Of a DNA stretch of 64,000 nucleotides, positions 23,370 through 33,980 are shown one piece after another. The notes under the pieces are model-generated. The model searched no databases, had not been told where the DNA came from, and was given only the letters and a program-made list of their open reading frames with translations. The position numbers and the translations under genes were made by a program. How positions within the stretch are numbered: the first letter of the stretch is position 1; each line of letters begins with the position of its first letter. The stretch lies in NCBI GenBank assembly GCA_963920575.1, contig OY986972.1, positions 1,071,501 through 1,135,500 of the forward strand, written 5' to 3'. This stretch comes from Narthecium ossifragum (taxonomy: Eukaryota > Streptophyta > Magnoliopsida > Dioscoreales > Nartheciaceae).

Positions 23370-24470
23370 CACCTTCTTCAGCCGCGAGATTACCCTCTGT
23401 TATCTTTGTCCCTTGGCAGACCGAGGATAACTGCAACGTCTACAGGGCTAAGCTCTGCTATGTTTCCCCTAAGGGAAAATCACAGCTGCACATCATGTAG
23501 TCTAATAACACATTGTCCTGCTTGATGTCCGGCAGGTCAAGGAAGTGGTCGAATGGTGTTTGGCGGATGATTTTAAGGTGCACATCTGCGGCGTACTTTC
23601 ATGCGGCCTCCTTGATCTTCGCTGCAAAATAGTTGGCCACAAACGGGGTTCTCCCCGGCTCACTGCTCGATTCATCTGTACGATTGTATACACGCATTAA
23701 ATAAAATAATACATGTACATAAGGACACATATTAACGGGTATAAACAATGACACGATGATAACAACGAGCATAAAAGGTGCACAACACAGCAGGTAAAAT
23801 AATGCATGAAACAAAATAACATGACTGAATATCATCGGGTATAAACATATACCCGATGTTAACAATGAGCATAATAAAAAAATGCAGTAGGGCATGTAGA
23901 AAAATAACGAGAACAAAATACCAGCATATATCATCGGGTATGTAAAATATACCCGATGATAACAATGAGTATAACAAGTACTCCATATAGCATGGAGAAA
24001 ATTAGCGAGCACAAAATACGAGTTAATATCATCGGGTATAAAAAGATACCCGATGTTAACATGGAACATAAAAGGTCCAAAAAACAGTAGGTAGAAAAAT
24101 GACGATCACAAAATATCATTAGTTAATATCATCGGGTATAAAAATATGCGTGATCCATAGAAGGAAATAAATTTAGATTTCTCGTTGCAATAAGGGTTTG
24201 TAGGTGTTCTTCTACACACTAAAGTAGAGTAAAGCTACCTTTGGGTTTGGGTTGAAGACTTTGGATTTTCTTGGCCGCTATTACAATAGTTGTTTCCATG
24301 GCTTTGGCAAACGCATTCGAGAGTACTCCTTCCATTTCTTGGGCGATTGGGTGGACTCCAAATTCGGGCCATAGGGTATGGCAACCGCCAGAGAAGACTC
24401 GTAAACACCGTCGGAGAAACGTAGGGGGGAGTTTGAAGGATCGAGAGAAGAAACGCCGGGTTAGAAACAT
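23370..24470 (-). pseudogene. Decayed MULE-borne gene, possibly of the DUF1985/Ulp1-associated type
   Basis: A minus-strand gene can be traced inside the Mutator-like element. A first exon ends at 24239 (…IQSLQPKPK) at a good GT donor. A phase-compatible second exon starts at 23675 after CGTACAG and reads DESSSEPGRTPFVANYFAAK before a stop at 23599-23601. Beyond the stop the same frame continues KYAADVHLKIIRQTPFDHFL and so on, and after a frame change LSPVDVAVILGLPRDK. The DVAVILGLP-type motif resembles regions next to Ulp1-like peptidase domains in plant Mutator-like elements (DUF1985 group). That assignment is by eye only. No Ulp1 catalytic domain is present, so the gene is truncated and broken. 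Confidence 0.5.
23731..24150. repeat. ~98-bp tandem repeat, each unit with a CGGGTAT...ATACCCG hairpin
   Basis: About four and a half imperfect units start near 23731, 23827, 23927, 24025 and 24125. The three central units contain ATCATCGGGTAT, a 4-8 base loop, and ATACCCGATG: a perfect or near-perfect palindrome able to form a hairpin in DNA or RNA. The spacer after each hairpin (ACAATGAGCATAA...) is also conserved. The array fills most of the predicted intron 24238-23676 of the decayed gene. Confidence 0.9.
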
Positions 24471-24478
24471 GAGGCTTA

Positions 24479-24576
24479 TTTTTACGGGTAGGATTTAATA
24501 CCCGTGGTTGAAGTCTGGTTTTGGCGTGTTTTTACGGGTAGGATTTAATACCCGTGGTTGAAGTCTGGTTTTGGCG
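24479..24576. repeat. 50-bp tandem duplication with palindromic ACGGGT/ACCCGT core
   Basis: Two nearly identical units with a 50-bp period each contain TTTTTACGGGTAGGATTTAA followed by TACCCGTGG. The ACGGGTA / TACCCGT pair recalls the hairpin arms of the array at 23731-24150 in the same element. Confidence 0.92.
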
Positions 24577-24892
24577 CGAGGGGCAGCCACTTCACATCGT
24601 CACTTCATATCGTCACGTCGCGTCTTCGCTGACGCGCCGTACAGCCAGCGAATGCAAGCACGCCATGTGGCCACTAACATACACTCGTCTCGAGTCTCGC
24701 GCCGGTTCAAATGCCTAGGAAGGCTGTTGAACCGGATGGCTATTTATGACCATTAATGATGGGGGAATCTAAGGGTAGTTTCGGGATTTTTATAATTTGG
24801 GGTCCGAATCTGTAAAATTTTAGGGGTTGGGGTCTCGATCTGCTATTAGTGATGACTGTGGGGCCTTTTAGGCAAAAAGTCCTCCTTCCAAA

Positions 24893-25689
24893 GGACAACA
24901 TTGAGCCATTGACCAGTCTCAACGCATCCCGGCTAGATCACCGCCAATCAACGGCGAAGATCGCTCCATCAGCCTGCCCTACTGTTAAATCGGAATCAGT
25001 GCGTCCCAGTAAAGGCCTGCCTGGCCGGTGGACGTCAGCCCACTTCCCGGCCCAAAAGCCATCCCATCGGACGGTCCACATTTAAAGCCCAATTTAGAGA
25101 GGGAGAGGGACAAGAGGAAATTTCTTTTGCCATTTAAGACCCCATGAACCCATTTGACACTTAGGACCCAAGCCTAATTTCTTTTGCATATTAGGACCAT
25201 TTTTACCTTATATGACTTAAATGCCCTTATCACTTTGCATGTCACCTCTCATATATCAATATCTAGCATATAAGATCCAGTGCATCCTATCATACAGATA
25301 GGGATGCCTGATCCAAATTAAGTCCGAATATATCAGACGATCGAGATGATGAAGCCACGTGAAAAGTAGCAGTGGAGGATGGTGGTTAGCGGATGGTCAG
25401 GAGAGAGAGAAGAGTATAGAGCTTGTGTTTATCCGTGTCAGGTGACATATGGGCCCGCCTAGTTTTCTAATATAAAACCCATTTACATATAATTCTATAA
25501 AACCCACTTCTAAATAATCATAAAAAAACCCATCATTTCCTTCCTCCTCGGCACCTTCTCCATTCTTCCCACCGAACTCATTTCTCCACAATTTGCAAAA
25601 ATACATGCATTCAATCCTTAAAACATTCCATTTTTATAAAAAATTTTATATAAATTAAAGCTGTAGGCCTTTGATTTTGAGAAAGTAAT
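24893..25689. other. Gene-free stretch
   Basis: A short GC-richer segment (24900-25090) contains words such as GGCCGGTGGACGTCAG, perhaps an old transposon piece. The rest is AT-rich. No gene recognised. Confidence 0.5.
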
Positions 25690-26038
25690 ACTCAAAAAAC
25701 CGAGGTGCCTATATACATACACGCAGAATTTGATATGTATGTGTATATTCTCATAAATACTCGCAACATTCTATACATACACGTATTATTGGACTTTACA
25801 CTTATTTATCTAATTATACATGTACTAATCAAATGATGCGTGTAATTTATCGAATTTTACACCTATTTATCTAATTATACACGTACTTACCGAATTATAC
25901 ATGTACTTATCCAATTCGACGAGTATTTAATTGAATTCTATGCATATTTATCTAACCATACGCACAATTAGCGAATTATGCACATATTTATCCAATTCTA
26001 CGCTTATTTATCGAATCATGCATTTATCGATACAATTC
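25690..26038. repeat. Degenerate ~20-22-bp AT-rich minisatellite
   Basis: About fifteen diverged units follow the pattern ACGYATTTATCNAATTNT, for example CACCTATTTATCTAATTATA, CACATATTTATCCAATTCTA and CGCTTATTTATCGAATCATG. Divergence is substantial, so the array is old. Confidence 0.75.
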
Positions 26039-26165
26039 GATTTTTTTAGCATAACTTTCTCATCCTACCTCCATATTAGGTGATTTTAGCTGGGCTAGAA
26101 AGAGGATTAAAAAGGTTACAACTTTGACTCACACGAAAATGTTAAAATCAAATGTCTTGAAGGTA
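26039..26165 (+). repeat. Diverged repeat block, copy 1 (sister 26985-27125)
   Basis: The segment with GAAAGAGGATTAAAAAGGTT and the following CAAATGTCTTGAAG matches 26985-27125 (GAAAGAGGATTCAAAGGATT, GAATGCTTTGATG) at roughly 70% by eye. Each copy follows DNA with the TTTATC-type minisatellite motif, suggesting a larger repeat unit of array plus block. Confidence 0.6.
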
Positions 26166-26228
26166 GAATTGGGCGTTAAAGCCTGTGTGTATATTTACGC
26201 AAATTGTGTGCGTGCTTATTGAATTTTA

Positions 26229-26962
26229 TGTTGACTTTTCCTCCTATGAGGAAGATAACGGCAGCAAGAGGAGCATCCGATCGATCCTACTTTAAGAGTT
26301 GGATCGATCGCTCCTTGAGATCACACGGTGATTTAGTGACGAATCGATCCGGCTCTCAAAGACGGATCGATCCGACGCGAAAAACAAAGAGACAGAAGGC
26401 ACCGTTTTTCGAACGACAAGGTCGGATCGATCGGACGATCGATCCTTCTTCGAAACGCTGAGATTTTGAGGGACGGATCGATCGGTCTCTCAGAGTTCGA
26501 TCGATCCTACTCGTGATTTTTGGAATTCGTCGACGCTCAAGCAAACCGATCGATCCTTCTCTATAGTTAGATCGATCGGACTCTATTGGACGGGCAGATC
26601 CGATGGCTCAGATTTAATCCGGATTTGTGTTTACTGGAGGCTATAAATAAAGTGCTTTTAGGGTTTCTTTGTGTGGAAGAGATGTTATTGAGAGGCTTGT
26701 GAGAGTTGTGAGAGTAGGCAACCCTAGAGAGAGATCTCTTTGTCTCTGCTAGGATTTGGGCTTTGTAATCTCTCTCATAGTGAAGATTTCCTCTGCTGCC
26801 CGTGGTTTTTTTCTTCCAGTTGTTGCTGGTAGGTTTTTCCACGTAAATTGTCTACACTTTTTTCTTTTTCTTTTGTGGTTTGGTTGTTTCTCTTCTGCTG
26901 CGACATTCCTGTACTATCTGGTGTATCTCCGGCATCGCCGGGACCCCTCAGATTCCCCAACA
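26229..26962 (+). mobile_element. Solo LTR (Copia-like) with GATCGATC-rich interior
   Basis: A 734-bp element starts TGTTGACTTTTCCTCC and ends GATTCCCCAACA, with the 5-bp duplication TTTTA on both sides (26224-26228 and 26963-26967). There is no internal retrotransposon body, so it is a solo LTR left by recombination. The first 350 bp contain about ten copies of GATCGATC with variable spacing. A TATA-like CTATAAATAAAG lies near 26641, with a GAGA-rich probable R region after it. The insertion split the old minisatellite region. Confidence 0.85.
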
Positions 26963-26984
26963 TTTTATACGTGTTTATCATCAC

Positions 26985-27125
26985 AAATGGGTTTTTTTTA
27001 TCACAACTTTCTGATTCAAACCTGTGATTGAGGTGATTTTTGATGCGTTGGAAAGAGGATTCAAAGGATTACGACTTTAATTCGCACAAAAGTGTCAAAA
27101 GTGAATGCTTTGATGTCGAAAGGGT
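26985..27125 (+). repeat. Diverged repeat block, copy 2 (sister 26039-26165)
   Basis: Second copy of the block described at 26039-26165. With the solo LTR removed, the flanking DNA (TTATTGAATTTTA joined to TACGTGTTTATC) continues the minisatellite motif into this block. Confidence 0.6.
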
Positions 27126-29746
27126 TATTACAGTAACGAGTTGAGTTCTTAGTAATGTGTTTGTTTGAGAATAATGAGGAATGAGTGTTGAATACATGCA
27201 TAAATGATGCTATCTAGAGTGACTTGGTCGGTGAAAAAAGGTGGAAAAAGAAGAGCTGCAAGAGATGACATGGTTGAGGGTGTTGAAAGTTGAGATCGAG
27301 GAGATAATGTCGAGTAATCATGGATTTAGTCGAAAAATGAGAAGAAACGATTGAGGGTTGGAGAAGAGGATGCAGGAGAAGGATAAGCTGAGTCCATGGT
27401 TTAAAATGAGATAAGACAATAGTGGAGGAGCTGAGTCCATGGTTTAAGATGAGAGAAAGACAATAGTGGAGGAATAGGGAGGCTAAAGTGGAGAGAGAGG
27501 AAGGTGGAAGGCACACCGTAGTGGTGTTCTCCTCAAGATTCGTGCAGTGATCTCAATCAATGGCGTCGACTAAGGTATATAAGGAAGTGGTGATATTTTT
27601 TGAATCTTGCGTTGCTTAATTGTTTTCATCAGTTTGAATAGCATCATTGGGGTTTCAATCATGATAAGATATCACTCCTTGCATGCTATGATGTGTTGTC
27701 ATGTCTTTTCCAGAAGATTAGGGTTATATTTGCATGCTACTATTGTCTAGGCCATTTCACATGGATTTTATAATACTGAAGCTCCAACACTCTATTTATG
27801 GGTAATCTCTCTTGGACCAGGGCTCCACTGCAACAGTGTAAAGATAAGCTATGAACTATGGAGATCCTCTAGGTTAGAGATGTATACCTCCCAACAAGCT
27901 ATTAACAATCATGAAAAAGACGGTTCGATTTGGAACTCATTACTTGTAGCATGCATTCGTCAATTAATATGTTGATGAAAATTTAGCTCGCCTTGCTTTT
28001 TCTTGCTTGCCATGTTTGGATGAACATGATAAGGAGGCTTGGATATGACTTGGGTGGAAAGGAAGAGGGGCTCATGAGTGATATGAATATGACAAATAGA
28101 GTTGAGGAGGAACTGAGACTGAAGTAGTGATCATGATTTCCCTTTTGCTATCAGCATGAGAGAGGCTTAAGTGTCTCTTCTTCAGTTGTAGGGAGGAGCA
28201 AGTTAGAAGTGAAGCCCAGCTAAACAAAGCTAGCCTTAACATCTAGAGGGATAGTGAAAGCATGCCATGCCGATCGATCTATCTTCAAAGTGTCGATGAT
28301 CGAAATAGCAGACTTAACATCTAGAGGGATCCATAATTAATGATAACTCTTGTCTTGTTCTTTATGAAGCTAGAAAGGATAGATACAACAGTGAAACAAC
28401 CTGAAAGGAAGAAGGCATATATATAGATGTGGATGGCGATCGATGAAGAGTAAATTATAGGGGAATTAAATGTCTCAGCTTGCGATCTTATCCTTTCACC
28501 TTGATGTTGTATATATGAACTGCATTCTACGAAGTTCGATCATCAACCTGAGTCATCCTCATCTAACAATTAATCCACAATATCTGATTATTTTCCTACT
28601 GACGAATATCATTTATTAGGGTAGTAATTAATGAGTATGGCTTCTGTACATGTTTTTCCTGTGTTTGTTTTTCCCTAGGCATACATTTCACTTCAAGAAT
28701 CAGAAAGAAATTTATGTAGTTATAAATGCAAAAATAAAAAAAAAATTCTGTCAGTCAAATCATGAACTTGAGTTATAATTAAAAAAGTTCTTGCTATCTA
28801 TCTAGGATGAAATCTCATAAAAGAGGGCATGAAACTATGTATCTCATTAATCAAACTGCTTCAAGTAGTTGCTTTTGACTGCCACTTAATTAACCTGCTG
28901 AACTACTGCAGTCCATAGGCATGTTACTGTAGTCGTTCATGATTTTTCTGACAGGAAACTACATCATGCATGCATGCAATCCTGTAATAATAAGAAAAAA
29001 AGAATACCTCAATACTATGTTCTAATCTGCATATATAATGATACAAGATGTATGTTCTTGGTTTCTTATATATCTGTATGAGCGTTTACAGCTTCACTTG
29101 TAGATATATACTGGATTATAACTCCTTGCTGAATTCAGAAGATGAGACGAAACGGGCTCATTCACCTATTGATTATAAAAACTTTGGCAGTTCTACTATA
29201 CTGTTTTTTCTCCCAGATCAAAGCTAGAAGCACGCGAAGAACTTAATTTATAATTGTGCAGAGGTGTATGGTTTTTTGTTGACCTCTTTCTTGTAACTTT
29301 TTGTTGACCTCTTTCTCGTAACTCTTACTCAGCCATATTAGGCTCAATTACTCAAAAAAAAAACCTAATTTATAATTCCGAAGAGCCCTTCAAAGTTTAG
29401 TGTCTGTAACTTAACGAGAAGGATGCTCTCACACAGAAAGACAATCAGATTACACATCTAGGTTTTGTTTTCAAATGCATACTTGAATCAATAGATACAT
29501 ATGCATGTCATGTCACAAGGAGGAAGTTCTTCCTTTATTCTATTTTTTTGGGGTTTTATTGCTAGATCTTCCTGTTAATTATCATATATAGAAACACCAA
29601 AGAAAGGGACTAGCTAGCTATTTGCCATCCACACAACTGTTTAGATGACTTGTCTATGATGATCTCATTTGGCCCATGCACTTATTTCCAATTGATCTAT
29701 GGGGGAAGTCTCAGGAAAAATTAATTCTAACAAGTATTTTGTCTGT
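27126..29746. other. Gene-free stretch
   Basis: About 2.6 kb without a recognisable gene. ORFs here are short and without family features. A tandem duplication of about 30 bp (GTTGACCTCTTTCTTGTAAC type) lies near 29277-29335, and GAT/CGAT words are frequent around 28250-28450. No RNA gene was identified. Confidence 0.5.
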
Positions 29747-29895
29747 TTCAAAAAAGAAAAAAGAAAAAAGAAAAAAGAAAAAAGAAAAAAGAAAAAAGAA
29801 AAAAGAAAAAAGAAAAAAGAAAAAAGAAAAAAGAAAAAAGAAAAAAGAAAAAAGAAAAAAGAAAAAAGAAAAAAGAAAAAAGAAAAAAGAAAAAC
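29747..29895. repeat. (AAAAAAG)n heptanucleotide microsatellite
   Basis: About 20 nearly perfect tandem copies of a 7-base unit. All lysine/glutamate-rich plus-strand and phenylalanine-rich minus-strand ORFs over it are consequences of the repeat. Confidence 0.97.
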
Positions 29896-30086
29896 AAGAA
29901 TTCCAGAGAGAGAAGAGAGAGGGAGAGATTGAATGAACTTGGAATTAATTATGTCATTACTGACCAATAGATCCTTTTTAAAGAACTCGGATCTATCATG
30001 AGGAACTAAATATATAGGAAAGAGTTGCTAAAAAGAAAAACTAAATATATATATATATATATAGCTTGATTTATAGATTTATAGAT

Positions 30087-30458
30087 TTATAGCCTTAGAG
30101 ACAAGTCGATCTCATCAGCAAGCTCCGCCTTATCCTCCAAAGCCCCAAAGCTTCCACTCCACACAGCCTCCTCGCGCGCAGCCAGCTCGATCTCTCTCCT
30201 ATCAAACTTCGTCATAAAACCGCCATAAGAGTACTCCGCCCGGCCGGCGGGAGGAGGAGAGTGCTGCTGCATGGCCATGGTCAGCTCGCGGCTCCGCTTG
30301 GCCAGGCTGCGCTCGAGCTTGTGCGCGTTCTGGTGGCCGCCGAGGGCCTGAGAGCTGTAGAACTTCCTCTGGCAGTAGTTGCACGGGAAGACGCGCGCCG
30401 GCTCTACCCGCATGGATGGTTCCAGGGCCAAGTCTAGGTTGATCTCATGGCCACTCAT
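30087..30458 (-). CDS. Single C2H2 zinc finger protein with EAR repression motifs
   Basis: An intronless 123-residue nuclear transcription factor of the plant QALGGH (C1-1i) zinc finger class. The finger FPCNYCQRKFYSSQALGGHQ plus NAHK spans about residues 24-46. The C-terminus EIDLSLRL is a typical LxLxL EAR motif that recruits TOPLESS-type corepressors, and a second LDLAL-type motif lies at residues 8-14. Length and layout (short N-terminus, one finger, C-terminal EAR) match small regulators such as KNUCKLES-like or ZFP-type proteins; the exact orthologue cannot be set. The ATG at 30458 is the first in frame. Its leader begins with a (GA)n run. Confidence 0.93.
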   Translation of the reverse strand: MSGHEINLDLALEPSMRVEPARVFPCNYCQRKFYSSQALGGHQNAHKLERSLAKRSRELTMAMQQHSPPPAGRAEYSYGGFMTKFDRREIELAAREEAVWSGSFGALEDKAELADEIDLSLRL

Positions 30459-30475
30459 GGTATCTTTTACACTAT

Positions 30476-30498
30476 AGAGAGAGAGAGAGAGAGAGAGA
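30476..30498 (-). repeat. (GA)n / (TC)n microsatellite in the zinc finger gene leader
   Basis: About eleven GA units lie 18 bases upstream of the start codon on the plus strand, reading as a CT-rich leader tract in the gene's direction. Confidence 0.92.
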
Positions 30499-30499
30499 T

Positions 30500-31927
30500 T
30501 GGTAGGGATGATGAGTTTGGTGGTGTTATGTGGTAATATAAACTAGCTAGGCAACGGTGTACTGTTCCTGCGGGCCAAAAACGGAAGCTACAAAGAGAGA
30601 TAGTTGAGGGAGTTGTAGTAATCCGTGTATATAAATAAGTACACGTAGCCGACACTAGTCTTACTATAGATAAGGGAGACAACACTTCAATCCCCCTCAC
30701 TACTTCCCCCTGATTCTTTTGCAGACACTGTCCCTTTCAGCTCGCTCTCTCTCTCTGTGTGTTTGACACTGTTCCGAGTTTTACTACGTACGTTGGCTGA
30801 TGGCAACTGATCCAGAATCTTACATATGTGTGGGTAGGCCAAGGCCAACTCCTCTATATCATTAGTTGGGGTCATTATCCTCTTTTACGACCTGGAACGC
30901 ACATGTCATGTACTTATAATTCATACAAGATTCGATGATCCATGGGTTCTACGTACGTACGTTCTTGCAGCAGTACTATATATATACATACGTTGCTTTT
31001 TAACACTAGAGATTTTTCTGTTTACATGGTTGCAAAAGCGCCCTGGCCAAAGTTAGATGCTGCCTCGACATGTATGTATCAAGTAACGTAGTGGCACATA
31101 AGATTAGTCGTTATCAAAATTCTCTTGGCAAAGAGTTGAGTTGCCCTGGCTAAGGTCAGGTGTTCACCTGAAGTCAGTTCGGGCGTTTTCGTTATCAGAA
31201 TTAGCCTTCAGATGTCACGCTTGTTGTCTCTGTCACTATTTAAAGTTTTTGTACGAACCAACCATGTCCATTCTAAAACAAATAATTGTGTTGCCATGCA
31301 TCACCTCTTCTATATACATACCACACACACATGCACCTATAAGTTAATTAAAGCTCGCCACTTCAAACAAATTTATTTCGACGAACATCTCAACATGAAT
31401 CTTGTTAGGTACACCTACAAATATTGTTGATCTTCTTCTTCTTCTTTGTTTTAATTGTTGTTGTCTCCTTGCAATAGATTCGACTTCAATTGTAGGTTAT
31501 TAAGAGCTAATTATGCTTTTTTTTGTGGTGAGAAAAGTCCTCCTTCCAATACATGCATCTAAGAACAATCAAGCCCATCCCCAACTGTCCATGGGAACTT
31601 AAGGGAGAGAGAGATGGGCATCTCCTGTGGATCTCTTTCATGTAGACATATATGCTTGTTGTTGGCACTGTGCACACACAGCTGTTGGTGTGGCCGGGAG
31701 ATGCTACTGTCTCTCCCTTGAGAGACAACAACTGCCATTGCTACAAGGGAGGTGGTCACTCTAGATTCTTGGTCACAAGGAGGCATTAATAGCACCACAC
31801 TGTGAGGATCTCATTAAGAACATCATGCATGGTATCCCCCCCAAGATCCAATGCCCAGTTTTGCCATGCTTGCACCCAGCAAGGAGATGGGCATTTAATT
31901 GGAGAGAAGAGCTAGCTAGAAAGAGAC
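30500..31927. other. Gene-free stretch upstream of the zinc finger gene
   Basis: This should hold the promoter of the zinc finger gene. A 25-30-bp imperfect direct repeat with GCCCTGGCCAAAGTTAGATG and GCCCTGGCTAAGGTCAGGTG lies near 31039 and 31143. ACGTACGTACG occurs near 30950. No other gene seen. Confidence 0.5.
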
Positions 31928-32312
31928 TTGGCGGATCCAGGATTTATATGAGGGAGGGGGGGGGACGATTTTAATAGAAAAAATTTACTCTAGAAGAAAA
32001 TATATAAATAAATAATTAAAAAATTCAAAATAAGTATCTTATTACATTACCATAGCTATAAAATTAAACAATTATAATTACTTCATCCGAGTTTTCATAC
32101 TTTGATAATATTGCATAATATCTTCATTATGCAATTCACCTCATCTTGCATAATTTCTTTCTCGAGGTACAGAATTAAGCAATCAGTAAATTATATGGGG
32201 GGGTCAAATTTAATTTAAGAGGGGAGCAATTAAGTATTCTATATATATTAGATAGGTTTTTTTTCCGAGGGGGGGCGCCTGCCCCCCACCTCAACATGTG
32301 GATCCGCCCATG
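31928..32312. mobile_element. hAT-like MITE with GGCGGATCC termini
   Basis: The left end CTTGGCGGATCCAGGATTTA and the right end read inward (CATGGGCGGATCCACATG) are inverted repeats. The interior is AT-rich with a G run near each end. No 8-bp duplication could be confirmed. Its GGCGGAT core resembles the ends of the element at 38509-39382. Confidence 0.6.
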
Positions 32313-33399
32313 GTGCACCTGATAGATACGACCTACAAGATTCTCACAGTCGACCACCCATTTTAATACTACTCTACTCTCAAACAAGTATGATTAATTA
32401 ATTCAGAGTTCTTATGGGATCCGGTTCAGTGCTGACATGGTCGCAACCCCTTCTAGTTCTATATATCTTGAAAGTGATTTATGTTGGGTATGGATTGCTC
32501 ATGTCAACCCTCATTAATTGTCTAAGAATCTAAATTTGGGGGATGTATATGTAATTCAAAAGTTTTAAAGGACAAATATGCATTTTAGGAGCATTTTACG
32601 GATATTTACATACAAAAAAAACTCTTTTTTAAAATGATATTATGACAGGGTATTTCAAGTTTCAGATAGATGCCCATTGCCCCACGAGTTACACGATTTG
32701 AGGATATGGACAACACTCCTCTTAGCCTGATCACGAATGACGAATGCTCTCACCAAGGGTGCGCCATGCATACACCACAAGCTAGGTTGAGGTTCAGGTG
32801 GTCCATCCAAAAGTTGTGGAGTGGTCCTATATACACACATATATCCATATACGTACATGCATTGTTACTATCAGAACAATTAGGACCTCATAATTAATAT
32901 CATTTCGTCACGTTGAAATTGCTCTTGGGGCCTATTCAGCTTCCACTTTGCTGTCACTCCTATATACTGGTTTTGTCCCCACTTTGCTTATCTTCTCCAT
33001 GTTTATGTGTTCAAAAAAAAATACAACCAACGAATTTGCTGATGCAAAACAGGATATGATCATCAATGCTAGGCCCAATCATGAGCCTATGCTATGAGCC
33101 CAAACCCATAGTGGTCATAGACTCGTAGTAGTCGGCCCAAGCAGCCTTGAGTGGAAGTTTAGCTAAAAGCCCACGTATCGCCCATTAGCACCCTTCTTTG
33201 TACTTTTGTATAAAAAACACTCTCATCAGGAGTTCCATCAAAATTCGATCTTTGGGGACAATAAAAAGCATACCTATTCTAGATCTTGGATTTAGTTCTA
33301 ACTATTATTTCATTATTTAAAAATATAATTTTCTCCGAAAAAGCACACCTATTATTTTGTGATTTCATTACAAGATGGGCCGTTTTCCACGGAGCCTTA
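32313..33399. other. Gene-free stretch
   Basis: Intergenic DNA without a recognisable gene, moderately AT-rich. Confidence 0.5.
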
Positions 33400-33614
33400 G
33401 GGCCCGTTTGATACGGGGTTAGAAAAAGTGGAGTTAAGGAGGAATAGGGTTAGAAAAAGTGGGGTTAAGGGATGGGACAAGAAAAAGTAGAGTGATGGTG
33501 GTAGATGGAATGAGGATAAATTAATAATGATTATTTTTTGTGTTTGAAGATAGGAACGTGGTTAAAGGGGTAAAGGGGGTAACCCCCTTAACCCCATACC
33601 AAACAAACAGGGGC
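33400..33614. mobile_element. Tourist-like MITE with TTA duplication
   Basis: A 215-bp element with ends GGGCCCGTTTGATAC and, inward from the right, GCCCCTGTTTGTTTGG, flanked by TTA on both sides (33397-33399 and 33615-33617). Contains the GGGGTTAGAAAAAGTGG words repeated twice. It lies about 370 bp beyond the 4CL stop codon. Confidence 0.8.
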
Positions 33615-33980
33615 TTAAGACTTAAATAAGAAATCGATAGGTGAAAACAAAAATATAAAATAAAATAAAATAGATTTAATATTCAATTTTTTTTCCCTTA
33701 GAAAATATATAGACAAGAGAAAACTTAGTATGCGTATCATGTAACTAAAAAAATAAGAATATAAAGTATATTTCCATTTGCACAACCAGTAGCAGTTTTT
33801 TTACATCAGACATTACACACATAACCCTTGATAAAAATAAATATAAATTCGTTTATATTAGCGGGAAACGAAAACGCCTTTCCACCTCTCTTTAGGTGCA
33901 TTTTAGGAAGAAAAGCTAATTTTACGGTGTGGTGGACCTGCGGAGTCTCGGAGTACTCTACACACATACACACGGACGGC

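Larger units (their letters stand above)
22789..24882. mobile_element. Mutator-like element (MULE) with ~120-bp inverted termini and 10-bp target duplication
   Basis: The two ends are long imperfect inverted repeats: 22789 to about 22915 matches the reverse complement of about 24755-24882, including the words AGACCGAGACCCCA / AGATCGAGACCCCA and GGTCCCCAAAT / GGACCCCAAAT. TCCTTCCAAA stands on both sides (22779-22788 and 24883-24892), a 10-bp duplication fitting Mutator-like elements. The 2094-bp body carries a decayed minus-strand gene, a hairpin-rich tandem array and a 50-bp tandem duplication. No MURA-type transposase is visible, so movement would need helper protein. Confidence 0.88.

Noticed and set aside
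23731..24150. CRISPR-like array of palindromic repeats with spacers
   Set aside because: The genome is eukaryotic, units are diverged over their full length and the 'spacers' are themselves repeats.
29676..29967. Lys/Glu-rich and Phe-rich ORFs of 77-100 codons
   Set aside because: They are translations of the AAAAAAG microsatellite on both strands.
31030..31165. Possible miR399-like precursor (TTGGCAAAGAGTTGAGTTGC followed by CCTGG)
   Set aside because: The similarity to miR399 is partial and no complementary arm is found within 150 bp.
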